In this document: positions 38,220 through 48,852 of the stretch, piece by piece | Numbering within the stretch: the stretch's first letter is position 1 | Layout: every line of letters starts with the position of its first letter | Source: a bacterium | Lineage (GTDB): Bacteria > Bacteroidota > Ignavibacteria > Kapaibacteriales > UBA2268 | Assembly: GCA_024711295.1 (NCBI GenBank) | Contig: JANJTB010000006.1 | Coordinates: forward strand, 226,348-290,347 | Direction: 5' to 3' | DNA length: 64,000 nt | Translations under genes and position numbers: made by a program | Notes under the pieces: model-generated | What the model saw: the letters and a program-made list of their open reading frames with translations, nothing else | What the model was told of the DNA's origin: nothing | Database searches by the model: none

Positions 38220-38669
38220 ATGGCAATAAACGTAAAAATTACAAGATTAAATAAAATATTTGAGGATTTACCTTTACCTGCTTATATGACAGTTGGCTCT
38301 GCAGGCATGGACGTTTATGCTGCATTGGAAAATGACATTATTATTGAGCCAATGGGTACGGAATTGATTCCTACATCTCTCGCAATAGAATTGCCGGTTG
38401 GTTATGAATGTCAGGTAAGAAGCAGAAGCGGATTGGCACTAAAACATGGCATTTTTGCGCTGAATGCTCCTGGTACAATTGATAGTGATTACCGTGGAGA
38501 AATTGGAATAATTTTATCTAATTTTGGCAAAGAACCATTTATTATCAAACGTGGGGACCGTATAGCTCAGCTTGTAGTTGCAACATATGAGAGAGTTGAT
38601 TGGTACGAAGTAGAATCACTAACTGAAACAAAACGTTCATCCGGTGGATTTGGGAGTTCAGGTGTATGA
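38220..38669 (+). CDS. dut: dUTP diphosphatase
   Basis: A 149-residue trimeric dUTPase with all five motifs: GSAGMDVYAA, RSRSGLALKHG, LNAPGTIDSDYRGEI, KRGDRIAQLVV and the C-terminal loop RSSGGFGSSG. It hydrolyses dUTP to dUMP, preventing uracil in DNA and feeding thymidylate synthesis. I use ATG 38220 rather than TTG 38154, which would add a spurious hydrophobic leader. Its TGA overlaps the fmt ATG (38666-38669). Confidence 0.97.
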   Translation: MAINVKITRLNKIFEDLPLPAYMTVGSAGMDVYAALENDIIIEPMGTELIPTSLAIELPVGYECQVRSRSGLALKHGIFALNAPGTIDSDYRGEIGIILSNFGKEPFIIKRGDRIAQLVVATYERVDWYEVESLTETKRSSGGFGSSGV

Positions 38670-39595
38670 AAAAGCCCAAAATTGTATTTATGGGAACACC
38701 TGAGTTTTCAGTTCCATCACTTGAAGCAATTCATGATAAATATGGAGTAAGTTTAGTAATAACAGTACCTGATAAACAGCAGGGCAGGGGTCTAAAATTA
38801 AGTCCCTCTCCTGTTAAAGTTAAAGCACTTGAACTTGGGATACCAGTCTTACAACCTGCTGTGTTAAAAGAAGAATCATTCATTAATGAACTTAAAGAAC
38901 TTGCACCTGACATAATTGTTGTCATTGCTTTTAGAATACTTCCCAAAGAGATATTTACAATCCCTTGTGTTGCTACTTTTAATATTCATGGAAGTTTATT
39001 GCCAAAATACAGAGGAGCGGCACCAATTAATTGGGCAATTATTAATGGTGAAAATACTTCCGGATTGACATCTTTTATTATTCAGGAGAAAGTAGATACA
39101 GGTAATATGTTATTGACCAAAATGGTTGATATTGATGATGAAATGACAGCTGGCGATCTTCATGACAAATTGATGCCATTGTCTGCTGTTTTATCTTTAG
39201 AAACTATAGAATTACTATTAAGTGGAAATTTCCAGCCAATAAAGCAAAATGACCCTTTGTCGTGTCCTGCACCGAAATTAACAAAAGATAATACAAAGAT
39301 TAATTGGACAGATAGTGCTGCAAATGTAAAGAATTTTATAAGGGGCTTGTCACCATATCCAACCAGCTGGACTAAGTTTGATGGTGAAGTTTTAAAAGTG
39401 TTTTTAGTCAAATTTAGTACTGAAAGCTATAAGCTAGAACCTGGAGAATATTATATTAATGATAATAGATTTATTGTCGGTTGCAGTGACGGGAATATAG
39501 AATTGCTATCAATTCAACCACAGAACAAGAAACGAATGTTAATCAGAGATTTTATTAATGGATATAGAGGCGATTGCAGAGGTAGATTTGCATAA
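38666..39595 (+). CDS. fmt: methionyl-tRNA formyltransferase
   Basis: A 309-residue Fmt of usual length. The N-terminus KIVFMGTPEFSVPSL, the formyl-folate site FNIHGSLLPKYRGAAPINWAI (split in two by the catalytic His) and VDTGNML with the catalytic Asp are all present. The C-terminal tRNA-binding barrel follows. It formylates initiator Met-tRNA. Coupled to dut by a four-base overlap. Its usual partner def is not in the window. Confidence 0.97.
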   Translation: MKKPKIVFMGTPEFSVPSLEAIHDKYGVSLVITVPDKQQGRGLKLSPSPVKVKALELGIPVLQPAVLKEESFINELKELAPDIIVVIAFRILPKEIFTIPCVATFNIHGSLLPKYRGAAPINWAIINGENTSGLTSFIIQEKVDTGNMLLTKMVDIDDEMTAGDLHDKLMPLSAVLSLETIELLLSGNFQPIKQNDPLSCPAPKLTKDNTKINWTDSAANVKNFIRGLSPYPTSWTKFDGEVLKVFLVKFSTESYKLEPGEYYINDNRFIVGCSDGNIELLSIQPQNKKRMLIRDFINGYRGDCRGRFA

Positions 39596-39642
39596 TTTAA
39601 TTATGAATTAGATTTGAATAAATAAGTTTCCGGATATGAGTT

Positions 39643-42600
39643 TTGCACATATATGTGTTACTAATATTATTGAGTTTGTTATCCTTTGTTGCTTCTTTTT
39701 CGAGAAGTGACACTCTTGTTTTATACCAGGGTGATAGTTTTATTCGTGATGTATATGTAGATTTCAATAACAGGGGATACCATTATTATCAGGATTACTT
39801 ATCAGTTTCTGATCCTAAAGATGATTACAGTTTATTAGTTAATACTTCAAATGGAAACTTATACTATAGCAGAACTGATTATTATCGTAAGGATATTGGC
39901 TTACCAATCAACATACAATTTACCTATAATTCTGGCAGTTCTTATTTTGGTAGGTATGGAAACTTTTGGCAATTCTTTTACGCTCCAAGATTGGTTTCAA
40001 ATAATATCAATAAGCACAAAATTTTCGTTTATCCTGATGATAGAACTCAACTTTTTAAGTATGATTCATTAACAAAAACCTACACTTCGCCAAAGAATTT
40101 CAGAGACAGCTTATGGCAATCTGAACGTGGAGAACTCATTATTTTAGTTTACAATCAGCAAGCTTTACACAACCTTGGGAGCAAGTGTTATTATTATTTT
40201 AAAGGTTCATCTTCACATTTTCCATTCAAAATACTTGATGAATTCGGGAATGAAACCTTATTGAGTTATTTTGAAGATATGAAATTGAAAAGTATAACTT
40301 TTACCGGTGGAAGTATTGTTCATTTGGAGTATGATAATGAGATGCTTGTAAAGATAATTTTACCCGGTGGAAAAGATATCAACTATTTTTATGATGCGCA
40401 AGGTAATCTTATATCTGTTCAATCAGCTTCGGGAAAGCAGATTAATTATCTTTATGATGATTGTGGACATCTTACAAAAATCATAAATGACCGTAGAGAA
40501 ATTCAATTTTCTTACGATTCAGATTTCCGAGTTAATAAAGTCATCAATTATTACCCAGAATTGACTTACAATATTAGTTATGATACAACTAATAAATTTA
40601 CAAATGTCACTATGCCAGATAAATCAATATTCTATTATAAATATGATAATTTATTACGTTCAATTGAGAAAGGCGTTAATAACACTCCTTTATTAACACA
40701 AAATTGGGATGTATATAATAATTTGATAATGAGGAAAGATTTATTTGGTACATACAGATATAACTATGATAAAAAGAACAGACTAATTGAGGTTATTTAT
40801 CCGGATAACGTTAGAAGTATATTTGAATGGGATGACGTAAATAAACTACTGAGAAAAAACTTCCGTAGCAGCACAATCACAGAATTTTACTTTGATAGAT
40901 TTGGTAAAATCAAGACTTATCACTCAGCTGGCAAGAATCCTATTTCGTTCAACAGAGATTTAAATGGCATCATTACTGACATTACAATAGGTAATTCGAT
41001 AAATGTAAATTTATTGATTGACAATCTTGGAAATTATAAAAAAATCAATATTGATGGGATAAATCACTTAAGCTTGAATTATGATTTTGAAGGTAATATA
41101 TCTGAAATATCCGACTTTTATGGGAATACATATGGTTTTAGTTATGATGATTATAAGAGAATCGTAAACATAAAATATCCTGATTTAACTGAGAAAAGCG
41201 TATATTATGATGATAGCAATTTTGAAGCAATCTTTGCAAAAAGAAATGGAAGTACGATCAAATACAAATATGATCGAATAGATAGATTAAGTGAGATTAT
41301 TGATGAACTAGGGTCAAAAATTTCTTTAAAATTTAATTATAAGAATTTAATAATCACAAAACTCGACAAAGTATGGAATATAAATTTTGATAATAATTTT
41401 TTACCCCTTTCTATCGTATATCCTGATAACAACAAATTATCAATTAATTACCTTAGCGATAAAATAAGTGAGTTGCAGTTCAATATAAGAAAGATTCAAT
41501 TCAATTACAATAACCTAGGTTTACTTGTAAAATTCATTGATGCAAATGGAAATACCACGAAATATGATTATAATCAGAATTTTGATGTTTCCGAGATTCA
41601 ATATGGTAATAATTTATTAAAAAAATATGTCTATGACTATTCTTCCAATAAAATTGAGAAGTCTTTAGGAGCATTAAATTTCAGATTAACGTACGACCCT
41701 GATGGAAATATCACATCAAAGGAATTGAATAACCGTAAACTTGTCACAAATGTATATGATAAGTATGGAATTTTAAAAAATTCCAAATCAGATACTACAA
41801 TTGATTACGTACATGACCAAGCCGGAAGGCTCAGCAAAAAGATTGTGAATTATGATACAGAATTTTTATATGGATATAATCTTTCAAATCAAATAATTGA
41901 GATAAAAAGTTCAACAGGTCAAAATTTTAGATTTACGTATAAAAATGGTGATAACATTTCTCAAATTGAAATCAATAACAATTCTTTAGCTATCAATTAC
42001 GATAGTAAGGGAAGAGTTACAGGTATTATTGATGCAATGAATCTTTCTAAGAATTATGAATGGGACAATTTTAACAATATTACATCATTTACTGACAAAA
42101 ATAATGCAAAACATTCATTTACTTTGAACTCAAATGAAATAAAAAGCATAAATCCATCAGGGGCAGTAACTGTTTATAAAATTATTAAGACATTAGGAAA
42201 TAAGTTTTTAAATCAGGTTTTAAACCATGCAAATACAAAAATTGATTTTCAATATGACAATAACTTTAATTTAACATCCATAACTGATGCTAATTCTTCA
42301 AGAATACAGATTTCTTATGATAAATTAGGTAACCCATTGAGTATTCTAAACTCAAAAGGAGAGCAAACATTATTTACCTATGACGTTACAAATAGAATGG
42401 TAAATGTCAATAGATCAGATAAGTTGGATAAAACATTCGTTTATGATTTTCAAAGTAACGTCAGTGACATATATGACTATGATAAATTGAGATACTCTTT
42501 ATCATACAATAGTAATAATAAACTAATTCAAGTTAATTCAAATGGGCTGAAATTATCATATAATTATAATGGCAAAGGGCAGTTGAGTAAATATGACCTA

Positions 42601-45600
42601 AACGATTATTATACAATCATTTACGATTATGATAATACTGGAAACATATCAAGAATTTATAATGACAAAAATGATTATTTTGAACTAACTTATACTGATA
42701 ATGGTTTGGTCAAATCCAAAAAAAATAATTTGGATATAATTTATAATTACGAATATGATAAAAATAATTTATTGACCAGTTCGAGCTCCAATAAATCTCA
42801 CGAATTAAAAATTCATTATAATGAATCAGGATTATTGACAAACTTATCCTTGGATAAGATAGAATTACTTAATTTAAAATATAATTCTTTTGGTAGCTTA
42901 ATCAGCTTAAAATCTCCTTACAAGAATATTAATTATATATATAATAACTTGAATTTGTTACAAAGAAGCAATTTAGGTAATAATCCTCTAGAGCAATATA
43001 CATACGATTATATGGGTAGGTTGCTTAGCTTAAGATATGCTGACAACAGCAGAGAGACTATGGTTTATAACTCAATTGGAGAGCTTGTTGAGTATAAGTC
43101 TTCCGATTTAAGAGAATTTTACTATAATTATGATGCAAACGGATATCCAAAGCTAATTAAATGGGCGCGTAATGATTCACTCATTACTACTTTTGATAAT
43201 GATGGGCGACTTGTAAGTATAATTTATCCTAAAGGAAATAGCTCTACATTTTTAAGAGATGCCTCCGGAAGAATTACTAGAATGAATATTCTAAATTCAA
43301 AGTTATTTTCAATAAAATATAATTCAGATATTTTTAGCAATTCTATAGGATTCATAATAAATAATAATGATACAGTAACCTATTTATTTGATAAGAGTTT
43401 GAGATATCGTGGAGTTAAAGGGGATCAATATTTAACCAAAAAGTATAATTCTGCTGGTTTGCAATTATCCGGATTTGGATTATTTATTGATGAAGAAACT
43501 TTAAATAATCAATTTGATTATAACAAGATAATAAATATAAACACAAAGAATGAATTTGTTCACTTTGAGTATCCTGAAAATTCATATTTACCAAATAAGA
43601 TAACATTAAACAATACTGACTTCATACCTGAGTACCAGAATGGTCTAAAACTTAAGAGGTTATATACAACTGAAAAATTGATTAATCAATTCACCTATAA
43701 TACAAATGGATTTTTAATTGATTACTTTTCCGACTCTTCGCACTTTATTTTCAATTATAATGAGCTTAATCTATTAAATGATATTAAATTAAATTTCGAT
43801 TACAACTTAGGGATAAGTTATAATAATTCCAAAGATATAATTAAGCTACATGATAATTCAAATAATATAGTTGAGTACATTTATGACAACAAATCAAATA
43901 TTAGTAAAATACAAAATTCTGATAGTAAACATAAATATTTTCTTTTTGATAACAATACAAATTTAATAATTTATTCAAATGAAACTTTTGATGAATCAGG
44001 CTATTTATATAATAATTCAGACCTACTAAAATCAACAATTTTCCCGGATTTATCATCTTCAATTAATGAGTATAACGATTTATTTGCTGTGAAAACTGTT
44101 GATATCAATGAAGGTGATGCTTTTGACTATCAGTATAATTACAGACACTTCAATAATTTTAATTATAAAGTGTTTAACCATCAAAATGAGTTCACAGGCC
44201 AAATCTCTTATGATGATTTCGCATTAAATTACAATTCAAATATTTTGAATAAAAAGATTTACGATTCATTAGGCAGATTAATTGCCGTAAGTATTGTAGG
44301 AAATGGAAATTTATCAATAATGGGAGATAAGTCTTTACAAGATTATGAACTTAATGGTAGAAAATTATTAACATCTCATAAGTTAAATAATAATCTTACA
44401 AAGTATAGCATTTATAAAAATAATGCTTTAGAATCTGAATTATCTGTTATTACCAATAATAACAAACAGATTACTGAGGTTAAAGAGTTTGGAAACTCCG
44501 TGATTAAAATTACTTATGATTCATACTCAAGGGTTACTACACTAAATAACAATACTGATAATTATTCAATTAATTACTATAATGATGGTAGAATTAAGAC
44601 ATTTACAAAAAATGGAATAGTCAGAATTTTTAATTATGATCAATTTAACAGATTGATTAATGATGGGAATAACCATTATGAATATGATTTACGCGGGAAC
44701 ATTGATAAAATTATCGGCGAAGTTGATACCATTTTTTATTCTTATGACTACGATAACAGACTCACACATAAGATAGTAAATTTCAATGACACTACTTTTG
44801 TGAAATATAATCATCGTGGTGAAATTGTTAAAATAATATCTCACAAAGTAAGTAATTATGAGAGAGCTAATCTAAATGAAAAGTACTATCCTTATTCTGA
44901 GCTGAGTTTTAATCAATCCGGTAGTTTAAGCTCAACATACCAGTCATTGAAAAATTTTTATAGTTCAGTTAATTATATTCAAAACTTTGAGGATAATATT
45001 TTATCTTTTCAGGTATTATCTGAAGATGGTACTTGCCTGTTTTCGATAGATAAATCTGGTGATATAAATTTATTGATAAATAAGTTGACACCATTTGGTC
45101 TATCAACCACTAACCAAGCTTCTTTAAACCAATTCAAAAATATGAGATACTATGAAGAGTTAGGACTATATTTTGATGGAACCAGGTTTTATGATAATAG
45201 ATATGGTGTTTATTTGCAAAATAAAACCTTCTCAATTTTTAATTCATCAATACCTTTAGCAACTATAAAAAATGAGTCAAATTATCAAGATAAATCAAGT
45301 TTCTTCGCAATACCACAAGATAATTTCTTTCCAATCATTAATCCGTTTGACAATCGGTTTGTGAACATCAAAAAAGAACTTAATCCATATTCAACAATTC
45401 AAGCTATTATTAATAAGCATTTTAACGACTTCAAAGTATACGATATTTTGCTAAATAATACATATAATAATAATTTAATAATGGAAAATGAATTTGATTT
45501 GTCTTTAAGGATAAATGATTTTTTAAATTATAATTCAAAAGCACCATTTATTAGCCCAAAATTTCCCGAACAATTAGCTGACACTTTGCTTAAGTTGAGC

Positions 45601-46251
45601 AATTTCAGTCAATTACCGGAAGTTTTACCTAAAACACCAAATGGCACTGGATTGGACTTAATTCAAAAATATTTAAATTTGATTGAATTTAGTGATGATT
45701 TGATAATCAAAAAGCTGTTAACCAGAATACTTAAAGTTGAAGAGCCATTTGATGAAATTGAAATAAACAATATAACTTATCTTAGAAATTCTACGCAAGA
45801 ACTTGATATAATTGAGTTTGCATTAAATAGTGAAAACTTAACCAAAGATTTTATTTTTCAAAATATGAATTATGAGGGATTTAGAAAAAGTAATGTACTT
45901 GAATTAGTTAAAAAGTACTTGCCTGAGATTGAATCTAATGAATCTGAGGATAACTTAATAGATATAACTGAATTAGTTTCTTACTCAGCTAAACCCACTG
46001 ACTATTCATTTGATCTTGCTTCAATTATAGACTCAAAAAGTAAGATAATTAATACAACTATTTCTAACAATATTCGAAATATTTTATATGATATTCTCGA
46101 AACCAATCCTTTTTATTTAATTCCAGGCAGATCTTTGTACAAAGACAATTTGATTGAGTTGCCCTTTACTTTGGAAAGTCCAGGCTATTATCCATTCCGA
46201 CAATTCAACAAAATCAAATATAAATTTAATTTGAATAAAAAAAATAACTGA
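39643..46251 (+). CDS. giant RHS/YD-repeat protein with unrecognised C-terminal region
   Basis: A single unbroken frame of 2202 residues. A hydrophobic N-terminus (LLILLSLLSFVASF) suggests Sec export. Residues about 60-110 match the RHS N-terminal block (NTSNGNLYYSRTDYY, GLPINIQFTYNS). Roughly 100-1830 consists of YD-type repeats such as YFYDAQGNLI and YLYDDCGHLTKI. The block RYYEELGLYFDGTRFYDNRYG near 1833-1853, split by a turn, resembles the RHS core end. The last 340 or so residues match no toxin domain I know. There is no ATG: an in-frame stop sits at 39637, so it starts at TTG 39643 or GTG 39655. The gene is much richer in A+T than its neighbours. RHS proteins form hollow shells that may carry toxins or act in surface contact. 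Confidence 0.88.
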   Translation: MHIYVLLILLSLLSFVASFSRSDTLVLYQGDSFIRDVYVDFNNRGYHYYQDYLSVSDPKDDYSLLVNTSNGNLYYSRTDYYRKDIGLPINIQFTYNSGSSYFGRYGNFWQFFYAPRLVSNNINKHKIFVYPDDRTQLFKYDSLTKTYTSPKNFRDSLWQSERGELIILVYNQQALHNLGSKCYYYFKGSSSHFPFKILDEFGNETLLSYFEDMKLKSITFTGGSIVHLEYDNEMLVKIILPGGKDINYFYDAQGNLISVQSASGKQINYLYDDCGHLTKIINDRREIQFSYDSDFRVNKVINYYPELTYNISYDTTNKFTNVTMPDKSIFYYKYDNLLRSIEKGVNNTPLLTQNWDVYNNLIMRKDLFGTYRYNYDKKNRLIEVIYPDNVRSIFEWDDVNKLLRKNFRSSTITEFYFDRFGKIKTYHSAGKNPISFNRDLNGIITDITIGNSINVNLLIDNLGNYKKINIDGINHLSLNYDFEGNISEISDFYGNTYGFSYDDYKRIVNIKYPDLTEKSVYYDDSNFEAIFAKRNGSTIKYKYDRIDRLSEIIDELGSKISLKFNYKNLIITKLDKVWNINFDNNFLPLSIVYPDNNKLSINYLSDKISELQFNIRKIQFNYNNLGLLVKFIDANGNTTKYDYNQNFDVSEIQYGNNLLKKYVYDYSSNKIEKSLGALNFRLTYDPDGNITSKELNNRKLVTNVYDKYGILKNSKSDTTIDYVHDQAGRLSKKIVNYDTEFLYGYNLSNQIIEIKSSTGQNFRFTYKNGDNISQIEINNNSLAINYDSKGRVTGIIDAMNLSKNYEWDNFNNITSFTDKNNAKHSFTLNSNEIKSINPSGAVTVYKIIKTLGNKFLNQVLNHANTKIDFQYDNNFNLTSITDANSSRIQISYDKLGNPLSILNSKGEQTLFTYDVTNRMVNVNRSDKLDKTFVYDFQSNVSDIYDYDKLRYSLSYNSNNKLIQVNSNGLKLSYNYNGKGQLSKYDLNDYYTIIYDYDNTGNISRIYNDKNDYFELTYTDNGLVKSKKNNLDIIYNYEYDKNNLLTSSSSNKSHELKIHYNESGLLTNLSLDKIELLNLKYNSFGSLISLKSPYKNINYIYNNLNLLQRSNLGNNPLEQYTYDYMGRLLSLRYADNSRETMVYNSIGELVEYKSSDLREFYYNYDANGYPKLIKWARNDSLITTFDNDGRLVSIIYPKGNSSTFLRDASGRITRMNILNSKLFSIKYNSDIFSNSIGFIINNNDTVTYLFDKSLRYRGVKGDQYLTKKYNSAGLQLSGFGLFIDEETLNNQFDYNKIININTKNEFVHFEYPENSYLPNKITLNNTDFIPEYQNGLKLKRLYTTEKLINQFTYNTNGFLIDYFSDSSHFIFNYNELNLLNDIKLNFDYNLGISYNNSKDIIKLHDNSNNIVEYIYDNKSNISKIQNSDSKHKYFLFDNNTNLIIYSNETFDESGYLYNNSDLLKSTIFPDLSSSINEYNDLFAVKTVDINEGDAFDYQYNYRHFNNFNYKVFNHQNEFTGQISYDDFALNYNSNILNKKIYDSLGRLIAVSIVGNGNLSIMGDKSLQDYELNGRKLLTSHKLNNNLTKYSIYKNNALESELSVITNNNKQITEVKEFGNSVIKITYDSYSRVTTLNNNTDNYSINYYNDGRIKTFTKNGIVRIFNYDQFNRLINDGNNHYEYDLRGNIDKIIGEVDTIFYSYDYDNRLTHKIVNFNDTTFVKYNHRGEIVKIISHKVSNYERANLNEKYYPYSELSFNQSGSLSSTYQSLKNFYSSVNYIQNFEDNILSFQVLSEDGTCLFSIDKSGDINLLINKLTPFGLSTTNQASLNQFKNMRYYEELGLYFDGTRFYDNRYGVYLQNKTFSIFNSSIPLATIKNESNYQDKSSFFAIPQDNFFPIINPFDNRFVNIKKELNPYSTIQAIINKHFNDFKVYDILLNNTYNNNLIMENEFDLSLRINDFLNYNSKAPFISPKFPEQLADTLLKLSNFSQLPEVLPKTPNGTGLDLIQKYLNLIEFSDDLIIKKLLTRILKVEEPFDEIEINNITYLRNSTQELDIIEFALNSENLTKDFIFQNMNYEGFRKSNVLELVKKYLPEIESNESEDNLIDITELVSYSAKPTDYSFDLASIIDSKSKIINTTISNNIRNILYDILETNPFYLIPGRSLYKDNLIELPFTLESPGYYPFRQFNKIKYKFNLNKKNN

Positions 46252-46318
46252 AATTATAGTAATTTTCGTTATTTTGGTTGTTTATAAAATTAGTTAATTA
46301 ATAATTTATTATTGAAAA

Positions 46319-47953
46319 ATGAACCTCTTGAAATATATAATAATTACACTAGTATTACTGTATAGCGGATTTTCTGTGTCTTTGTCAGGTCAAACAATAT
46401 TAACTGAAGACTTCAGAAAACTTGCAGAAAAAGAACAACTGCCAATTCAAACTGATACCAATAATCTTAAAAAAATCATTCGTGATGTTGTTTTGAGAGC
46501 TGCTGTCTTAAAACAGCAGCAGAGGTATGCTGAATCAATAATTGAATTATTGGATGTTATAGATTATGACTCAAGCGCTTCAATATTTCATTCAATCGCT
46601 CATGCCTATTATTATTCAGGAAAGGTTTATAATGCAAGGAATTATGCACTTAAGGCAATAAAAGCTGATTCTTCGTTCATCCCGGCTTATGAATTATTAT
46701 TTGAGACATATTATTATCAGAAAGCTTATTCAGACGCTTTGACTGTTGCTGAGCAAATGTATAAATTATCACCAACTCACGAAAACAAGATTCGTTTTGC
46801 CTCATTACATTCTGTAAAGAACCCAAGCGAAGCAGTCAAAATGTTGGAAGATATGATCGGAGATAGCACTGATGTTGAGCTAATGATTTCACTTGCCGAT
46901 GCCTATATCAATACTGAACAAGTAGATAAAGCTATTCTGATATATGAAAAACTATTTTTAGGTAATCCAGAAAACTTTGAAATTGCTCAAATGCTTTTGT
47001 CCTCATATCTTATTCAAAATCAACATGATAATCTATTTAATACTTTGGAAAAAGTTGAAAAATTTTATAATTCTAAGCAAGTTGAGCAGTTATATGAAAT
47101 GGTATCTTTTGATTTTTTAAACCTTGAACCTTCAAAATATAAGAATTCTCTAAAGAAATTTTTATCAAAAATTGATGAAAGATTTTACTTTAGCTGGGTG
47201 ATACAAGGTATTTCAGGCAATATTGCCGGAAAGATATTGGATACAAATAAAGTTATCGAGCATTATTCTAGAGCCCTAAGTCTGAATGACAGTTCTTCTA
47301 TGTTATATATAGACTATGCAATTAGTTATTCAAATCTCAAAATGATTGATTCATCTATAAAATATCTTAATATCGGGAAGCTGAAATTTAGTGGTGACTT
47401 AATGTTTGATTTTTATCTTGCAAATACCTATATGTTAAAAAAGGATTACAACACAGCTTTAGAGTTTACTTCAAATTTATTAAAATCTGATAGTTCAAAT
47501 GTGCTTTTTCTTACAACTCATGCATCTATATTGCAAGAATTGAAAAAATACGATGAATCTGATTTATATTATACCAAAGCACTAATGATTGATCCCAGAG
47601 ATCCATTAGCTAATAATAATTTCGCATATTCACTTTCACTTAGAAATATGAATTTGAATAAAGCCCTAAGGATGTCGCAATTATCTTTAGAAATAGAGCC
47701 CGAAAACTCAGCATATCTTGATACTTATGGATGGATTCAGTACCAGTTGGGAAATTATGATACTGCTTTAGAGTATGTCCAAAAAGCAATTGAAAAAAAT
47801 GAAGCTTCAGCTGAAGTTTTTGATCATCTTGGCGATATATATATTAAGTTCAAAGAATCGGATAAAGCTTTGGAAATGTATAAGAAATCCTTAGAAGTAG
47901 AACCCAATAACAAGGTTATTATTGATAAAATAGATAAATTGAAAAATAACTAG
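46319..47953 (+). CDS. exported tetratricopeptide-repeat protein
   Basis: A 544-residue protein with a signal peptide (KYIIITLVLLYSGFSVSLSG). The body is helical repeats; clear TPR units occur at about residues 60-130 (IYHSGKVYNARNYALKAIK-like), 190-225, 300-350 and most plainly 410-540 (for example YTKALMIDPRDPLANNNFAY, VQKAIEKNEASAEVFDHLGD). TPR domains bind proteins; the partner is unknown. It follows the RHS gene by 67 bases and precedes motA by 24, so it probably belongs to the stator operon. Confidence 0.85.
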   Translation: MNLLKYIIITLVLLYSGFSVSLSGQTILTEDFRKLAEKEQLPIQTDTNNLKKIIRDVVLRAAVLKQQQRYAESIIELLDVIDYDSSASIFHSIAHAYYYSGKVYNARNYALKAIKADSSFIPAYELLFETYYYQKAYSDALTVAEQMYKLSPTHENKIRFASLHSVKNPSEAVKMLEDMIGDSTDVELMISLADAYINTEQVDKAILIYEKLFLGNPENFEIAQMLLSSYLIQNQHDNLFNTLEKVEKFYNSKQVEQLYEMVSFDFLNLEPSKYKNSLKKFLSKIDERFYFSWVIQGISGNIAGKILDTNKVIEHYSRALSLNDSSSMLYIDYAISYSNLKMIDSSIKYLNIGKLKFSGDLMFDFYLANTYMLKKDYNTALEFTSNLLKSDSSNVLFLTTHASILQELKKYDESDLYYTKALMIDPRDPLANNNFAYSLSLRNMNLNKALRMSQLSLEIEPENSAYLDTYGWIQYQLGNYDTALEYVQKAIEKNEASAEVFDHLGDIYIKFKESDKALEMYKKSLEVEPNNKVIIDKIDKLKNN

Positions 47954-47977
47954 TCTTTAATCAGGAGTAATGAATTT

Positions 47978-48841
47978 ATGTTTGTTTTAGTAGGATTTAT
48001 AGTTGTTTTTGTGTGTGTGTTTGGTGGTTTTATATGGGCTGCACATTTCGATATGCGGGCTGTAGCTTTTTTTCTACATCCTTACGAATATATAATCATT
48101 GGAGGTGCAGCAATAGGCTCGATGCTGATTTCTAATCCCATGCACCTGAATAAAGAGATTATTAGTGGAATTATGGGTACTTTAAAAGGTTCTAAAGTAA
48201 GTAAAGAAAAATATGTTGAATTGCTAAAGATGCTTTATGAATTATTTCAATATGCTAAAAGAGAGGGATTAATAGCTTTAGAGCAACATGTCGAAAATCC
48301 GAAAGATAGTTCGATATTATCAAAATATCCATCATTTTTGGACAACCATCACGCAGTTGATTTTTTGTGTGATACCCTGAAAGTAGTCTTATCTGGTGGT
48401 GTTCCGGCGCACGAACTTGAAGAACTTATGGATATTGACCTTGAGAATCTTAAAGCAGAAGGGCACCATGCACCTGCTGCTTTGAGTACTGTTTCTGATG
48501 CGCTTCCAGGACTTGGTATTGTAGCAGCAGTATTAGGTATTATTGTAACAATGCTTTCAATCACTGAAGGTGCAGAAACAGTTGGTGCCAAAGTAGGTGG
48601 AGCGTTAGTAGGAACTTTTATGGGTGTGTTGCTGGCTTATGGATTTGTTGGACCGCTTGCCAGAAATATGGAAGGTTTAGCAAATAATGAAGCAAAATAC
48701 TTAGAGTCAATTAAAGCTGCATTGCTAGCATTCAGCAAGTCTATGCCTCCTGCTGTTGCAGTCGAATACGGTAGACGTGCGATTGACCCACACCACAGAC
48801 CTAGCTTTGTTGAAACCGAAGAAGCTATTAAAAACAATTAA
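47978..48841 (+). CDS. motA: flagellar motor stator protein MotA
   Basis: A 287-residue inner-membrane protein of usual MotA length. Two hydrophobic segments lie near the N-terminus. A cytoplasmic loop has HHAVDFLCDTLKVVLSGG, and the final two segments are PGLGIVAAVLGIIVTM and VGGALVGTFMGVLLAYGFVGP, the conserved TM3-TM4 block. With MotB it forms the proton or sodium channel that turns the flagellar rotor. AGGAG precedes the ATG. motB begins 11 bases after the stop. No other flagellar gene is in the window. Confidence 0.95.
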   Translation: MFVLVGFIVVFVCVFGGFIWAAHFDMRAVAFFLHPYEYIIIGGAAIGSMLISNPMHLNKEIISGIMGTLKGSKVSKEKYVELLKMLYELFQYAKREGLIALEQHVENPKDSSILSKYPSFLDNHHAVDFLCDTLKVVLSGGVPAHELEELMDIDLENLKAEGHHAPAALSTVSDALPGLGIVAAVLGIIVTMLSITEGAETVGAKVGGALVGTFMGVLLAYGFVGPLARNMEGLANNEAKYLESIKAALLAFSKSMPPAVAVEYGRRAIDPHHRPSFVETEEAIKNN

Positions 48842-48852
48842 CATGATAAAGT

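Noticed and set aside
39636..39710. ATG at 39636 as start of the RHS gene, implying a frameshift
   Set aside because: This ATG is in another frame and ends after 24 codons; the TTG or GTG start in the long frame already gives a hydrophobic leader, so no frameshift is needed.
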